Shown: positions 25,540 through 40,014, numbered from the stretch's first letter. The stretch is 64,000 nucleotides of DNA from Daphnia carinata (GCF_022539665.2 NC_081334.1:7472424-7536423), one strand, 5' to 3'. The notes: generated from the sequence alone by a model not told the origin. Numbers and translations are program-made.

Positions 25540-28500
25540 AAAAAAAACCCCGCTGCAATCGATAGCATCCTTGACCCTTCTCACTCATCACCTATTCCGA
25601 GGTCGCTAACCATCACGTAACCATTTGCGACTTGTAGCTGAACGCACGACCATGCTGTCCGGCCGTGCGCAAAAAACTTCTTTAAAATCCAAATTCCATA
25701 TTTTTTTTTTTTTTAATTTTTCTTTTTTCTTTCTCTTCACTGAAAAAAAGAAAGAAAAGAAAAGAAAAGTGGGGGCTAAAGAGTTTGCCCGTCTATCATG
25801 TCGTGGGCTTTATCTGTAAATGTCTCTAGCATTTGTAAAACACGGCCGTCAAGTGTTCATTTTGAAAATGGAAGAACATGACCGTATACAAAAGAGCCGA
25901 GTGGCGCGCGCTCGTGCTCTCTCTCTCTCTCTCTCTCTGAGGCTTGCTCCGATCCCGTTTGCCCTCTTTCGCTACTACCCCGGCCCCGTCTATCGAGGGT
26001 TTCTGTTTAACGTCACGAAAGATATCGAGAGTGGCATGTGTGTGTGTGTGTGTGTGTGTTTTCGCCGCTCTGCCGGATACAGGGTTTGGGGGGGGGGGGG
26101 GGGCGAAAAGATCCAAAAGTCAAGAACATGGAAGCAAGAAACAAGGATTTCTCCTTGTCGGTGTAGGTACAGAAAAAAAAAAAGAAGAACGCGTCAAAAC
26201 CGCACACGCGTCGATTCTCTGTGCCATCAGGGGGATTCCAAAGGGAAAGAAGGAAAAAGAGAGAGAGAGAGAGTCCGCTCTCGATGGGTATTCTTCTCTT
26301 CCTTCATCCTTCCACGTCGTCCTCCTATTTTGGTGGGTAGGGATAGGGAGAAAGAGAACAGGAGCAGCAGCAGCAGCAGCAACAGCAACAGCAGCAGCAG
26401 AGGACAGGAATCGATGGGCGAGTAAAGAGACGAGAGAGGAAAGTTTTTTAGTGGCGCCGACGCCACTACGTATGTGCGGAGGAGAGAGAGAGAGAGAGCG
26501 ATCGAGAGACGAAGGTTTGGCACGCAGAAGGATTCCCAGTCGGTCTCCGGATTCGGTGATGATCGTGTGCGTTTTGGCGGGTGGTCTGCCGGTTGGATAG
26601 CGCAGGGAGAGTGAAGTCCGTTTACCGTTTCAGGTGTGCGCGGCCCGCCCCGTTCGCATCCCTGTGGCCTAAGTGTGGGCGTGTGTAGTTTTGGTTTGTT
26701 TTTTTTTTTTTGTCGTCGTCTTCTTTTGCGTTGGATATCGTTTATGAATGCCTCTACTGATGAAACATAACGCCGCTCTGGCCAGAGGAGGAGGAGGAGG
26801 AGGAGGATGCTCAAGAGAGGAGAGACTCGGTGCGAACATTGACGTTGCAAGTGGCGGATGCGAAATCATTAGAGGCCGAACGCCTATCATATTCCACAGC
26901 GAGTCGGGCTCGGATTCGTCGTCTTCGCCTCACGGATGTTCAACGTCAGACAAGCAGCAGATTAGCCATCATCAGCGGCAGCGGGCGACGTCATCTCGTC
27001 GGCCGCCTCCCTACCGCACCGTGCCTTTGCCTTGGCCGGCAGGGTCTTCTTCGAGCGGGGACGTCGCCACATCGGCGGCGGAGCCGGCAGCCGTCAGGGC
27101 CAGATCGGGGCCGCCTAAGTTGGAGGATGCCAGTGTCAGCAACAGCCACAGCCGTGCGAAGCCGGCCAGGCCCAAATCCCTCCAGCACCAGTTTCTTGTC
27201 AATTCCAAATCAGTCCAATCGCTGAAGACGCCGCCGTTGGCCTCGCAGCCGCTGTACCCAACGGCCCACAATCCGCACTGCTATCCGCTTCGTCCGTCAG
27301 TCTCCGCTTCGGCCTTCCCGCTCAGTGTTAGCTTGCAGTTCGACTGCCTGTCGCCCGAATGGTCCACCTCTGAATTGCCTGTGCCCAGTCCGGCTCCGGC
27401 GGAGAGGCGCCAATTCGTCAGGCCGTCGCGAGCCGTTGAGAACCAATGCAATGCGGCGGCCACGTCGACCCCTCGCTCTTCCAGCGTGCCACGAGCTCAA
27501 TCGCCGTCCCGCGGCGGCGGCGGCGGCCTCAGTGGCCGCCCCGCTCGCCCCTTGTCGCACCCGGCTGGACCCGTTGGCTCGCAGTGGGCCCTCGGTCTGC
27601 AGCCGGCCAACGAATTGCGCAGCCACGAGAGCCTCCTCAATCGAAATCCAACGAGCAGCTTGTCTTCCTTGGCCACGTCACGAAGCCACGGTCACTTGGA
27701 TCACCGTCATCGCCAGCAGCACTTTGCGGAGCCCTTCGGCGCTGGAACAACACCCCGCTGGCCGCCCAACTGTTTCAACGGTTTCCAACTGGGAGCCACT
27801 CCAGCGCCGGCTCCATCACCTTCGTCCACACCCAGTCCGTCGTCCCGCCCATTGGCCCACCTGCCCAACGACGCCTTGCGGACGAACCACGGCATCCGGC
27901 TCTTGGAAAAGAAGCTGGATCTCTACGTCGACATTATGCAAGCCCAGGAGAGATTCGTCCAGGTATCTCTTTTCTCCAAGGAAAGGGTGTGGAACCGTAT
28001 TTTTTTTTTTTTTTTCTCTCTTTTTTTTTTTGGAACTACCGATTAACCTTTGGTTTATCGCTTGGCCTCCCTCTTTTTGTTTTTTTTGCGTGCCTTCTTG
28101 CGTCGATTGGATGGAGCTAAACCACTCGGCTTTATTGTCATCTCATTGGCCATCTCACAACTCGGTGGGCGAAGAAAAGAGGGGAGAAATTGGAGCGCTA
28201 TTGATGCGGCGGAATTTCTATTAGGCGGACGTAAAGAGCGGACGAAAGTAAAGGAGGAAGTATAAAAAAAAAAAAAAAAAAAAAAGTAGGGCCGTGAGAC
28301 ATGAAATGAATCGCTTTGATGGACGGGGTTCAGGTGCACGGGCAACAAATTTAGGCCTTTTTTTTTCCCTTTATTTTTATTTTTATTTTTTTTTCCCTGC
28401 CGCCTCTGCACGTCTTGGGTGTTTTCTTTTCGTGTTATTTATACCTTGACGTAGGCGGGAAGGATTCAAGTGAAATAGATGGTGCCGTAGATACTCACCT

Positions 28501-28550
28501 CGCAATGTTGAACGCGAACTGAATCCGCAGTCTTTTCTCCTTATCTTCCT

Positions 28551-28586
<36 letters not shown>

Positions 28587-28602
28587 CGGCAGTACATCTA
28601 TG

Positions 28603-28646
<44 letters not shown>

Positions 28647-29555
28647 CGTGTGTGTGTATTCCAATAAGGCACGGAATTGAAGGAAGAGGGGGGGGGAGGG
28701 GAGAGAGAGCGAGTTGCGTTTGATTTCCTTACCATGTTAGTATTGTGTACACATACGCTTTGGCATTTCCATCATTGCGGCACGATGGCAGAACGGGCCA
28801 GTCGATCCGTAAAATGTTGTCTGCGTGCTGGCTTGTTCTACGTCGTCGTCTTGTTTTCATCACGTTGGAATGCAGACCCCGGCTCCCGTGAATACCGTGA
28901 AACGCGGATGTTTTTTACGGGTGGGGGGAGGTGGGGGGGGGGCGAAAGGGAGTGAGAGGGGGAGAAGGAAAAGAAAAGCAAGCAATCCACCTCCACCCTA
29001 CCCCGCATATGTACAAGGGGGCTTGTTGCGTGTTTCTCGATTCTTGCTCGCCGATCAAAAGAAATCGGGCCAGGGGGTTCGTGGTATATACGATGGGCCC
29101 TGGCGATATTGCCCCATACTTTGTTCACGTAGAAGATAGACGGGCATGGGATGCTTCTAAATTGATTTTGTTGTAGGCACCGAACGTTTTTCATGTCATT
29201 CCACGAGTCCCACCTCATCTTATTTATATTCATTTTCGTACGTTCTTTTTTTTTTTTTTTTTTTTTTTATTTCATTCCATCTTGAATGAGTTTTTTTTTT
29301 TGTGGGGGGGGGGATCCTAGCAGGATCGACACGCCAACAAATATTTCTTGTGCGTGAGCAAGACATTTGCATTGATTGCATCAGGGTGGATGTCGATGCT
29401 GGGGAGCGATTAGAGAGCACGTATATGCACAGAGAAGCACGTTATCTTCTGTAATGGGATCAAGTATTTTATATTACGTAATGTGTCAAATTCATTCGAA
29501 TCTCTTCACGTCCCGACATGCAAATCCGTTGATGGTATCTCCCTGCCTCCCCCAC

Positions 29556-29586
<31 letters not shown>

Positions 29587-32500
29587 AATTTGCTTTTATT
29601 GTCCAATGGCATTGTTATGTCTGCTCTTGTCCAGTTTGATGGCTACGCTGGGACATTAGCGTATTGCGGCCAAAACATTTTCGGGTTGCGGCGTGTGGGT
29701 AGACATTTGCGTAATGGAGATGTTTTCCTCCTGACTGCTGCGAAACAGCCAATGTCTAAAAGAAGAGAGGTGGGGGTGGAGGAGTAGGAAGAGACTGGCA
29801 CGCTAAGTTCACAAGTGCGCATTGCAACGCTTCAGAGAGCAGCCAACTCTGTGAAAAGTCCCTTGTTATCTCGAACGGACGTTCCTTTCTTGAAAAAAAA
29901 CAAACAAAAAAACTGGGATCCCCTCGGCGAGAAAGGGACCCACTTAGGTTAATGGCCAGGGCATACCAGCGTGTTTCGTCTGTGTTGGATCACCCCCCCC
30001 CCCGCCATTCGCGAGCGTGTCCTCGTGACAAGTAGAAGGTGTAACGTAGCGTACACGAAACATCAGCGCAGAGGAGCCAAACTTTTTCACCTAGCAAATA
30101 CTCGAGCGCCATTTGAATTTTCTTTTTCTTCTTCTTCTTCCAACACATCGATCTACTTGAGAGATTGATGATCGTTCACGAGGATTACGCTTTATTGTTG
30201 CAGCAACAGACGGCAGGAAGAGGAGAAAGCAACAGCACGGGGTGGGGGGGGGGCGGCGAGAGGCACCTTCAAATGCCCGTCTTTTCGCATACATTATTCA
30301 TGGAATTGCAAAGATATATTTTTGTGCCAACCTTCTGGAAAAAGAAAAAGGCCGAGCTCGATCTCGAGAAAAGGTTGTTGTTTTTTTTTCTTTTCTTTTA
30401 AAGGTGTTCACGGCTTTTTGCTCCGCCTGCCGCTGTCGTTTTTTGTTTTTTTTCCCGTTAGGTACTTTGCCTTTATCCATTGAAAGTCAATCTTCTTTTT
30501 TTTTTTTTTTTTTTTTTTTTCCTCCTTATATGTCACGGGGACAATCTCTGAATTTTATGCACGGCACTTTCGTTTAACTACCCGACTCCGTTCTCTCTCG
30601 CTGCCTCGAGGCAGCGTTGTCGTTTGATTTCATCATTTGAAATAAAGAACCAGGCAGCGAGCAAACTATGGAGAGGCAAAGGTTGTGCACGTCAAACGTT
30701 ATCCATTTTTTGCGATCTTGTGAAGTTATGATTGCCGGTTAAAGTAGTCCCCGTGTAGGCTCGATTGATGTTCGTTCTGTTATTGTAAAGTCTAAACAAA
30801 AATGTCGGGATTAGATTATTCTTTTTGTGAACGTTGAGGAGCGAAGCCGCCAGACATGTGGCATCTCATTGTCTAGCGACTAAACTCACATGGCCTTGTC
30901 TCCTCCGTTGTTTAGATGTCAATTTCACTTATTGTATCGGCTTGGAAACAGCATAAAAAAAACAAACAAAAAAACAAAAAACAGATAGAGTCATGCAAAA
31001 CGGAGTCCATTTTCGGCCGACAAACGCGCATTGTTTCGGCCATTTTGAAATGTCGTGCAACGATGGCAAGCCCCCCCCAACCCCCTGCCGCTTTTTGGGC
31101 TTTGTTCTCTGCTGCAATCATCATATTGCAAACTGCAAGGTAGGACGGGCGCGCGCTGCACATCCTCTGATGCAGCATGTTCATTTGGAACGCAGAGACG
31201 GGGCCAAAGAGAGTCACCACTGGGTTCGGATCTAGCTGCATCCGCTTTTTTTTTTTTTTTTTTTTTTTTTCTTCCTACCCCGTCAATCGTTGATCCCCGT
31301 CCTTTTCGTCCGCATCAACCCAAACTCCCCGTTTCTCGTTTGGTAAGAGAGGGAGGGGGGGGGGGGGTGAACGCTCGTGGCTGCCGTTGTTTGTTATTGT
31401 GTTTCTGCGTTATTGTGATCGCATCCTATTTAAGGTGCGAGCGCCCTCTGAGAGATTGAGAATGTCAATCACGCGCTTGTCTCCTCCGCTTCAATGGGCC
31501 TCCTGATGAAGGAGGAAAGGCTCTTTGATGGGTTCTTTTGCTTTCAAAAAAAAAAAGAAAGAAGTCCCCCAACTTTTTCTTTTTTTTTTTTTTTTCTTTT
31601 TTTTTATGACGTTCCTTCAACTAACGTTACGATAGCTGCAGTGTCATAGCTACATAGTCTCTCCGTTTTGATACAAAACTTGTAGCTGGGCATGTCGCAC
31701 ACTCGATATCCGCCTCGTATCTTCTTTTGTTGGGATCGTAACCTTGTTGCAACTTGAACAACAACAAAAAAAAAGGAACTTTTTTTTTTTTGGCATTGTT
31801 CTGAATATTGTTTTTTTTTCTGTTCACATTGACCTCCTGATTTTCTTTGTTTTCTTTGTTTTTTTTCATCGTGAAAATTGTTGGTTTAATGGGTTTCCGT
31901 TTGCGATCATCGGAGGAACACGGTCCCGAAAAGAGATGAGAAGCCAGCTGGAATAATTTGATGAGATCAATTTCAATCTCTTGTTTCTCCATGTAGGTGC
32001 GGGCGGGGGAGATTGGCCGACTGCTGCTAACGAATGCTAGTAGATAGGATTGCCATTTCGCACCGTTTTGTTGTTATTAGAACAGCCGCAGTTTGAAAAC
32101 GGAAGGAGGGGGGGGGGTGGGAGCAATGTGTGTTTCGCCTCGAGTCGTCCTACAGCTAAGGCTAAAACGTATGCAGCGCTTTTAATTTTTATTTGCCGCC
32201 GTTCGCAAACTTACAATTTGTCGAAGTGCTTCGGATGACTAGGGAAAACAAAAACTCGTGTGTGTGTGTGTGTGTCGGATTGCGTAACTTTGCTCTTTCA
32301 CTTTTAGATGTCTTTATGCACGGTGGCATAAAAAAAACAAAAACAAAATAAAACGTTCTCGGCTCTTATTGATTTCGAATCCCGCGTCGTATTCGCCATC
32401 TATTGAAAAATGGATTTGTGCATCGTCGTCTGCTGATGGTGCGCAGAATTGAATCGTTTCTTTACGTAAAAAGAGAAAAAAAAAAAAAACGGAACGTGTC

Positions 32501-34660
32501 GGGACGGACAATTTCCTTGTTATTTCCTGTTGGCGTCCCACGCGTACTATATCCGGTTTCGTGTCCAACCGTCATCTTTTGCCCTGCTCTTTTTTTTTTT
32601 TTTTTTTTTTTATATACATATATTTTGCTTAGCTTTCGCTTGACATTGACTCATGATGTCACGTCTAAATTCTAGAGCCATCTTCCATGTTGGCTTAGGT
32701 ATTTGTTTTGTTTTTTTTTTGTTTTTTTTTAGGAGGTGAGGCAGTTTATCCAGCCATCTCCGTTTTCCTTTTGCGTGTTTATTTGTTTTTTTTTTTTTTT
32801 AAGTTGGATGTATTTTAAACGAGGTTAGTTGCCTGCATGGCTGATTTTGATCATAATTCAATCATGTGCGAGGGGCTTGACATTTTTGCATACGACAGAT
32901 CTCTCTCTCTCTCTCTCCCTCTCTCTCTCTTTCTTTCTCATTCCTTCGTTGCTACCGCCTTTAGATGTTGTCATAGCCGGATTGTCGGCATTCAAATTTT
33001 TTATTTTATTTTATTTTTTTTTTAAAGAAAAAAAAAAGAGAAACAAAAAAAAAAAAAAGCAATTTGCGACGGGAGTGAAGCGCGTGACCGAATTAAAACA
33101 GAGCGTTTCAAATGTACGTACTTTACGTTTTAGACCTTTAGGCTGAGAGAGACACACGCTTCTCGGATCTTTTTCGTTGCGTGACCTTGTCAGGCACGAA
33201 GCGAAAGGAACTGTCTTTTTTTTTTTGTTTTTTTTGCGAGCAAAAGGGGGAGAGGGGGGGGGGATCTGAAGATGCGCATTTCTCTTCAACGTGTGCCGAC
33301 ATATTCGGTAGTGACGTAAAGTTTGAGAGCTTTACTCCTTGACACTACTTAGTCGCTACTAATTGGCCAAGTTTAAAGTTCGCGTGAATAAATTATTGTC
33401 GTGCGAGGTACCAGCTGTAAAATCTACGGTGCACTATTTATTTGCTAACCCCCCCCCCCCCCCCTCCCCCCGCGCACATTTTTTTTTTTTTTTTTTTTTT
33501 TTTCTCGAGAGAGAGCTCTGCCATGTTTTATTTATTTATGTGTTATTTATTCATTTATCCGGTCTCGAATGGAGAAGTATCGATCGCTTTCTTCTCTTTT
33601 CCAAGTTTGATTCGTTTCCTGCTTAATAGTCCCAATTTTCTATCCGTCACGTTTGTTTGATCCGTTAATCGTTGCCTAATGTGGCAATGTTTCATTTAAT
33701 ATCCAATGCGTTACGCGTCCTTTTTTGATTGGTTTCTCTATCTTTTTTCTTTTTTCTTTTTTTTTTCCGGCTCGTCGCCTTCCAATCGGCTGGGAGGAGT
33801 GGGGGCGGGGGGGGGGGGCGTGTGTTGGGCACAATACTCGGGGTAAAAAAAAAAAAAAAAAAAACTAAGCAGTGGATTGCCGCTAGTCGCGCTAGTCGGC
33901 GCTTGATATCGAACACTCTGAACTAAATATGAGTTCGTTAAGTGAGTTTTCCTGTTTTCCGCCTGCGCTCACTTGCCTCTCGCTCGCGCGCCTTCCCCCA
34001 CAAGCGCCCCTCACGAGCTTGCATTTCGATCCTGCGTTTGTCCGTAATGTCTGCCTCCCTATGTTTGGCGTAGTTTTTTTTTTTTTTTTTTCCTTCTTCC
34101 CTCCTCTGGGGTCAGTTTGAATAAATTAGGCGGAGCACTTTAATGTAGAACAGCATTATAAAATATGTTTCTAAAAGTTTGCTATTTTTTTCTGTCGGAT
34201 AAAACTGGGTGGGGGGAGTAAATGAAGAAATTCAAAAAGCGACACAGTGATGGGAGAGGGGTGGGTGGGGGATGTTCATAAATCCGGAAGCCTGTTGTGA
34301 CAGTAGCTCACGATCAGCCGTGCACTTCCGATGGCCCTGTCAGCACTGAAAATCCGACTGCATCCCTCCCTATCTAGAAAGAGCGTCTAGCGATGCGTTT
34401 GATAAAGCAAGAAGAAGAAGAAGAAGCTTAAAGAGAAGGGGGAAAAAAAAAAAAAAATGGAAGTACTGTTTGAGATTTACAAATACCTGTTTCGCTTCAT
34501 TGGAAAAAGCTTAGGATATTGGGGAAGCTTTCAAAGAAGATCAAAATCATAAGAGACATACGAGCAAAACGCAGCATTGAAACGGATCAATACAGTTTTT
34601 AGAGGTCCGGCTGTCGGTCGAATTCTCGTGTGCCATTTATGTGTTTTGTAGTTTGCCCTC

Positions 34661-34706
<46 letters not shown>

Positions 34707-34928
34707 AATTAAATGTGCGCTAAAGTTGTTGGAAGACTCTGTGGGAAGGAGAAGAGTGTCTTTTGCCCGCCAAAATGGCGGGCCAAAGTTTCTTTTAAAA
34801 CAATTGACGGCCGGGCCGTTGGAAGTTCTCGTCTCATTTCGCCCTGTTCGTTTAGATTGCGAGTAGCGCTAAATGGAAAACAATTTAGGCCCCCCCCTTT
34901 TTTTTTTTTTTTTTTTTTTAAAAATATT

Positions 34929-34966
<38 letters not shown>

Positions 34967-35086
34967 TTTATATGGCGCATGTCGACGCTTGATAAGAAAA
35001 CGAGACAACGAAAAAAAAAAAAAAAAATCACAAAATGCGTCGTTTTGGCTGTTGCGCGCTCTATTGCATTTTTGAAGGCGATGTTC

Positions 35087-35122
<36 letters not shown>

Positions 35123-38100
35123 CCAAAACAAAAACAAAAATAAAAACAAAATGTACTCGTCCCAGATATATAAAGAAGAGGCTGGCGGATATAGCGGACC
35201 TTTAGCTACGTGTTTTTACTTTTTGAATATTGATTTCGTGTTGGATACCGTGCGGGATAGCACCGTCTTTTGTCGCGGGCTAAACATTGGCCACAGAAAC
35301 GAAGGTTGCGCTGCGAGCAGAACTGCTGCATCTCGTGTTTAGTTTGTTCTGTTTCCTCTTTTTTTTGTTGTTGTTGTTGTTGTTGTTGTTGTTCGTAGCC
35401 GACGGCCAATTCCGGAGTCGGATCTTGTTGGGGATGTTGGCTATCCCATGCGGCTTTTATCTATTTTTTTTTTTTTTTTTCCCGCTCCTCCTCCTCCCCT
35501 ATTTTCATCTGTTCTACCAAAGTCATTTGTTTCCATCGCGGTAAGACACACACACACACACACGCACCGGAAGATAAAAAAAAACAACGAATAAAAAATA
35601 ACAAATAAAACAGAAATAAAAAAGACTTACTTCAAGAGCTTCTCATTAAAAGGAACTTTTCTTTTTTGAGGGGATGGAAGAAGATCCGGGCTTCGTGCTC
35701 ATCTCACGTTCGGTTTGGGAAATCCAGTGGAAGTCAATACGCAACTACCATCCGATGGTTTTTCGTTTGGCCCACTAACGACATGCCCTTTCCTTTTGTT
35801 TGTTTCTTAATAACCACGAAAAATAGTCAGAATTGAAGAAACCAATGTTGTTTTCTTTCTTTTTTTTTTTTTTTAGGTTTTCTATTAGGTTGTTGTTGTT
35901 TGTTTTATATCGGCATTTAATTTTGCGTTTCAAACGGAATTTCCTTTTTTTTTTTTTTTTTTTTTTTCTTTTTTCGGGCAACTGACTCGATGCGATATGC
36001 TAATGAAATCCCTCCTCGAGCTTGTGGGGGATCAAAGGAGTTTGGTCAGAGAGATGCTGAACAGCAGGAGGCAAATGAGAGAAATGCGAAACGACTCACG
36101 AGGATTCGTTCACCAGCGCTTGTTTGAAAGTATATGCGGCCGTTGGGAGCGAGACACAGTGTGCGCAACTGAAAGAAAATGCATCGATCGTCCGTCTCGT
36201 TGTCGGTCGTATTTTTCTTTTTCCCCTTAGCTCTTTTTTTTTTTGGGGGGGGGGGGGGGTTTCCATAAAAACGTTCCCGTGGCATTTTGTCTCTTCATTT
36301 GGACAGACTCTGATCCGTTTTAGGTCTCGTCTCTTGTGGGTGGTTGGGGGGGGGGGGGTCGGTCTCTCTTAATCTTCTTGTAGTTGTCGTAGACTTTGAA
36401 TCGATCGCCATTTTCGATGTACCTCCAGTGGTCAGAAAAATAAGGAAAAAAAAGGACCATGTTGTTATTTCGATGGCGTTTTTCTGCTGACGTTTGCTTT
36501 TAGCCCCGCAAACGTGGCCTATCACAGCGAGATCAGCCGTGCCCAACAACTTCGTAACGTACATCCAATGCGGATTTGAATAGAATTCGGGAAGGAGAGA
36601 AAAAAAAGGGAAAAAAAACTGATGACGTTCATTGCGGGGTCTCGCTTGTTCCACGACTTGTTTTTTTTTTTTTTTTTTTTTTTTTTAACACTCTGATATC
36701 TTTGACTTGGTTTTTCTTTGATGCTTTTCTTGACATTCTATACTTGCAAACGGTTGGTTCGTATCCCCCCCCCCGCCTTTTTTTTTTTTTTTTTTTAACC
36801 AGTCAATTTTGGAACGTGGGAATTTGGCGATATCTTATTTTACCTTTAAAAGAACAGGCGGATCCTGGTTGATAAAAAGTATGAACCAAGACTTCCTTTT
36901 TAGAGGGGGGGGGGGGGTCTCCTTGATTTTATAGCTACGTGGATCGACCACTTCCCTTTTGGGTTCGTGACTGGTGGATGTTCCCGAAATCGAACGAGAA
37001 AAAAAAAAAAATAAATAAGAAAGGCCTTTGGTATTTTGTTTGAACAAAAATCCTCGATGACGTTTGGCCTAGAATTATGAAGAGCGATGTCAGTATTTTT
37101 GAAAGAAAAAAGGAAAAAAAATTCCAACTGCTTTCTTCCGTCGTCTTTTACACGCGTCTGCTCTTTGGTGATCATCACCCACTCTGACTTTGCCAACTCG
37201 AATGCGAACGGCGAACGACGACGACGACCGTGATGGCCTTTTATTTTCACGTTATTCGTCCGACGACCATTGATGTTTTTAAAACGCGTTTCTTTTTTAT
37301 TTCAAAAAAATAAATAGATAATGAAACGAAACGAAAGAAATCAGAAAGAAAATAAAAAACAAAAGTCCAATAGGAAATACAATGAAAGCCACGCGATGAT
37401 GATGTATGGATTAGCCGAATGCCTGCGCTGATCAAACGTGAATCACGCAACCTGATGGGAGTGACGGCGCATTCTTGGCGAAAAATGAATGTACATTCTA
37501 GCAACTCGGTGGGCTTCTCATTTGCATGCGCAATCAACAGGAGAAAAATAAAAAAAAAAAACAAAAAACAAAAAATGCCTGGCAAGGAAAATTCTTCCGT
37601 GTATGCGGGGGTATCAATACTCACGACAGCCAGAGGCCCTTTCCTTTTTTTTTTTTTTAAACCGAAAAAGAAAAAAAAAAAACAAAACAAAAAACAACAT
37701 AACGGATAGAAGAATAAAGCAGCGAAATGAACGCGTTGGCATGTAGTTACCTTGACCGGCCCTTCTATGGGAGAGGCCAACTCGTATATTGGAATAGACG
37801 AAGGTATCGAACACGGCAACTCACGAACCTCTATCCAGCCCAAAAGGGGAGAAACGAAGAAGAAGAAGAAGAAGAGAATGGATGTCTAGACGACCGTTGT
37901 GAAGGTGTGTGTATTTTTTTTTTTCAGTCGATTGCGGTACTGGCTTTAATACGCACGTCGTCCGTCTCGGCTGGTTGCCTGGGTGAACTGTGTGGCACAC
38001 AACGAGAATTCGAATCCCAAATTTCTTTTCTTTTCTTTTGCTTTTTCACGAAAGAAGAAACGTCAAACTCAGAGAATAGGGCGGTGAAAATGTGTCGGAT

Positions 38101-38521
38101 TTCCGCTCCTTCCGGAAGGGAGCGGGAGGATGCGACAGGGAAACATCACGTTCTTGTGCGAGCAGTGCTTGGCTTGTTATTGTTGTGAGTCCTCTGTTGC
38201 CCACGTATCGTCCGTAAACATGCGTGATAAGCGGTGATACACACAACAAAACAAACGTTATGGGAAGCCTTTGTGGGCTCGTTGCGCCGGCCAGCAAAAT
38301 GGCCGGCGGAAAGGACACAGTTGAAACGAGATGGTCTCCGAGAGCGCGGCGAGCCTTATTACTCGGCAAACGATTGGCTTTTATACAGGCGTTGGGCCGT
38401 TCGGATGCCCGTTTCATCCGTTTCGTCCACAAACTTGTCCGTTTGATACGAACGATCGAAAAGGTTGTGTGTGTCCGCCATCCCGTTTTGCATTTTTCAC
38501 GTTTTTTGCATTTGCGTTTTG

Positions 38522-38556
<35 letters not shown>

Positions 38557-38750
38557 CATTTCTTTCAATTGTTCCGCACAATTTAAAAAAAATTCAAATC
38601 GATTCTCATGATGTGATTTTGGTATGCAGGAATTGTCTGTGGAACTGGACGGACGGCGTGACGAACAAGCCGGACTGGCCGGAGCCGGTCAACGATTGAT
38701 CAACACGCTGAGCGATGACGATTACCGCAACAACGGACAGAGGCCGCAGC

Positions 38751-38781
<31 letters not shown>

Positions 38782-39983
38782 GGCCAATAACGACGATGCG
38801 CTCATGCTGAGGCAACGATTGGACGATATGAACCGTAGGTGGCACGGACTAAGAGCCAAAACAGTGGCCATCAGGTATGCAACATTTGGCAAAGAATGAA
38901 GCGGGCCACAACCCACGTCCCCACCCAATAAAAACAACCTAACTGAAATTTGCATGCGTGTCTAGGAATCGTTTGGAGAACAATACGGAACACTGGAACG
39001 CGTTGCTGCTGTCTCTCCGGGAACTCATCGAGTGGGTCATCCGCAAAGACACGGAATTGACGGGATTGGGGCCGATTCGCGGAGATCTGTCGACACTGGT
39101 CAAGCAACAAGTAAAGGCGAACTCCCCTTTCTTTTCTTTTCTTTTTTTTTCTAAACTAGAAGACGCCCACCAATGAGAACATGCCTCTGATATGAATGAT
39201 ATATATATTTTTTTATTCCCTCTCTCTCTCTCTTTTTTTTTTTTTTTTTCTTTACTGTCCGCTTTACGGCACACCCTTCCGTCCGTGTGCAGGATGATTT
39301 CAGAGCGTTCCGCCGACAGCTGGATGATAAACGACCGTTGATCGAGCAGAGCATCTTAACCGGGCGACAGCTTGTGGCCAATGAAGCGCCGCTCTCCGAC
39401 GCCAGTGATTCGGAAGGTAATTCATCTTTTTTTTTTTTTTTTCCAGTTGCTTCGTGTTACTTCATCTTGCCTGCGGGATTTATGATTTGTTTTGTAGTTT
39501 AAAAAAAGAAGAGAGAAAAACATGTTCAGTTTTTTTTTTTTTTTTTTTTTTCTTTTCTATTGACCGAAACGCGAGGCGTTGCGCGGTGATGAGAGCTGAT
39601 CGATGAGCTTGCTGGATCGATTTCTTTCCAGTTCTAGTTGAGCAGTTGCTTTTCTTTTTCGTGATGTCTATTATTTGAAAAACATCGAGAAGAGCGACAA
39701 CTGTCTGTGTGTGTGTTTTGCAGCTCTTTATGCCCGTTTTTTTTTTTGTTTTTTTTTTTTGCGTTGAAAGAGACAACGGATGGTTTCTTTTGTTTTCTCT
39801 CGCCTTCAACAAAGATATTGAACGGGACGACCAGAAATGAGAAGGGGAAATCGTGAAAAGCAAGACATTTTGCCTTTGCCATTTTTCAATTTGGCATTAA
39901 AGATCTCTTCAACCGAGCCCGATAGCTTCACAGGCTTCCATTCTTCTCGCTCCCACCCCCCCTCCCCCTCTTCTTTCAGTCTT

Positions 39984-40014
<31 letters not shown>

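Larger units (their letters stand above)
24601..38629 (+). other. 14-kb intron hosting an internal first exon
   Basis: This is the longest intron in the window. Its first 2.1 kb precede the short-isoform first exon at 26748-27962. The remaining 10.7 kb (27963-38629) are dominated by homopolymers (T runs of more than 30 at 28553-28586, 34664-34701 and 34930-34961), a TA repeat (28617-28641), GA repeats (35091-35118), a TTG repeat (35366-35394) and C/G runs. I see no transposon protein, RNA gene or further phase-compatible exon in 28000-38600 on either strand. Confidence 0.6.

Noticed and set aside
27281-27626. Open frames on both strands within the GC-rich first exon
   Set aside because: High GC lowers stop frequency in all frames; only the 26748 frame ends at a phase-compatible donor.
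33051-33113. Possible 18-codon exon ending AAT|GTACGT
   Set aside because: The acceptor follows a poly-A/G stretch with no pyrimidine tract, so recognition is unlikely.
33929-33944. ATG followed by a GTGAGT donor in the 14-kb intron
   Set aside because: It leaves at phase 1 and reads into a stop when joined to exon 38630.
35997-36230. 77-codon open frame with coding-like residues ([20 protein letters not shown])
   Set aside because: No donor gives a clean phase-0 junction to 38630 and there is no homology; likely a chance frame.
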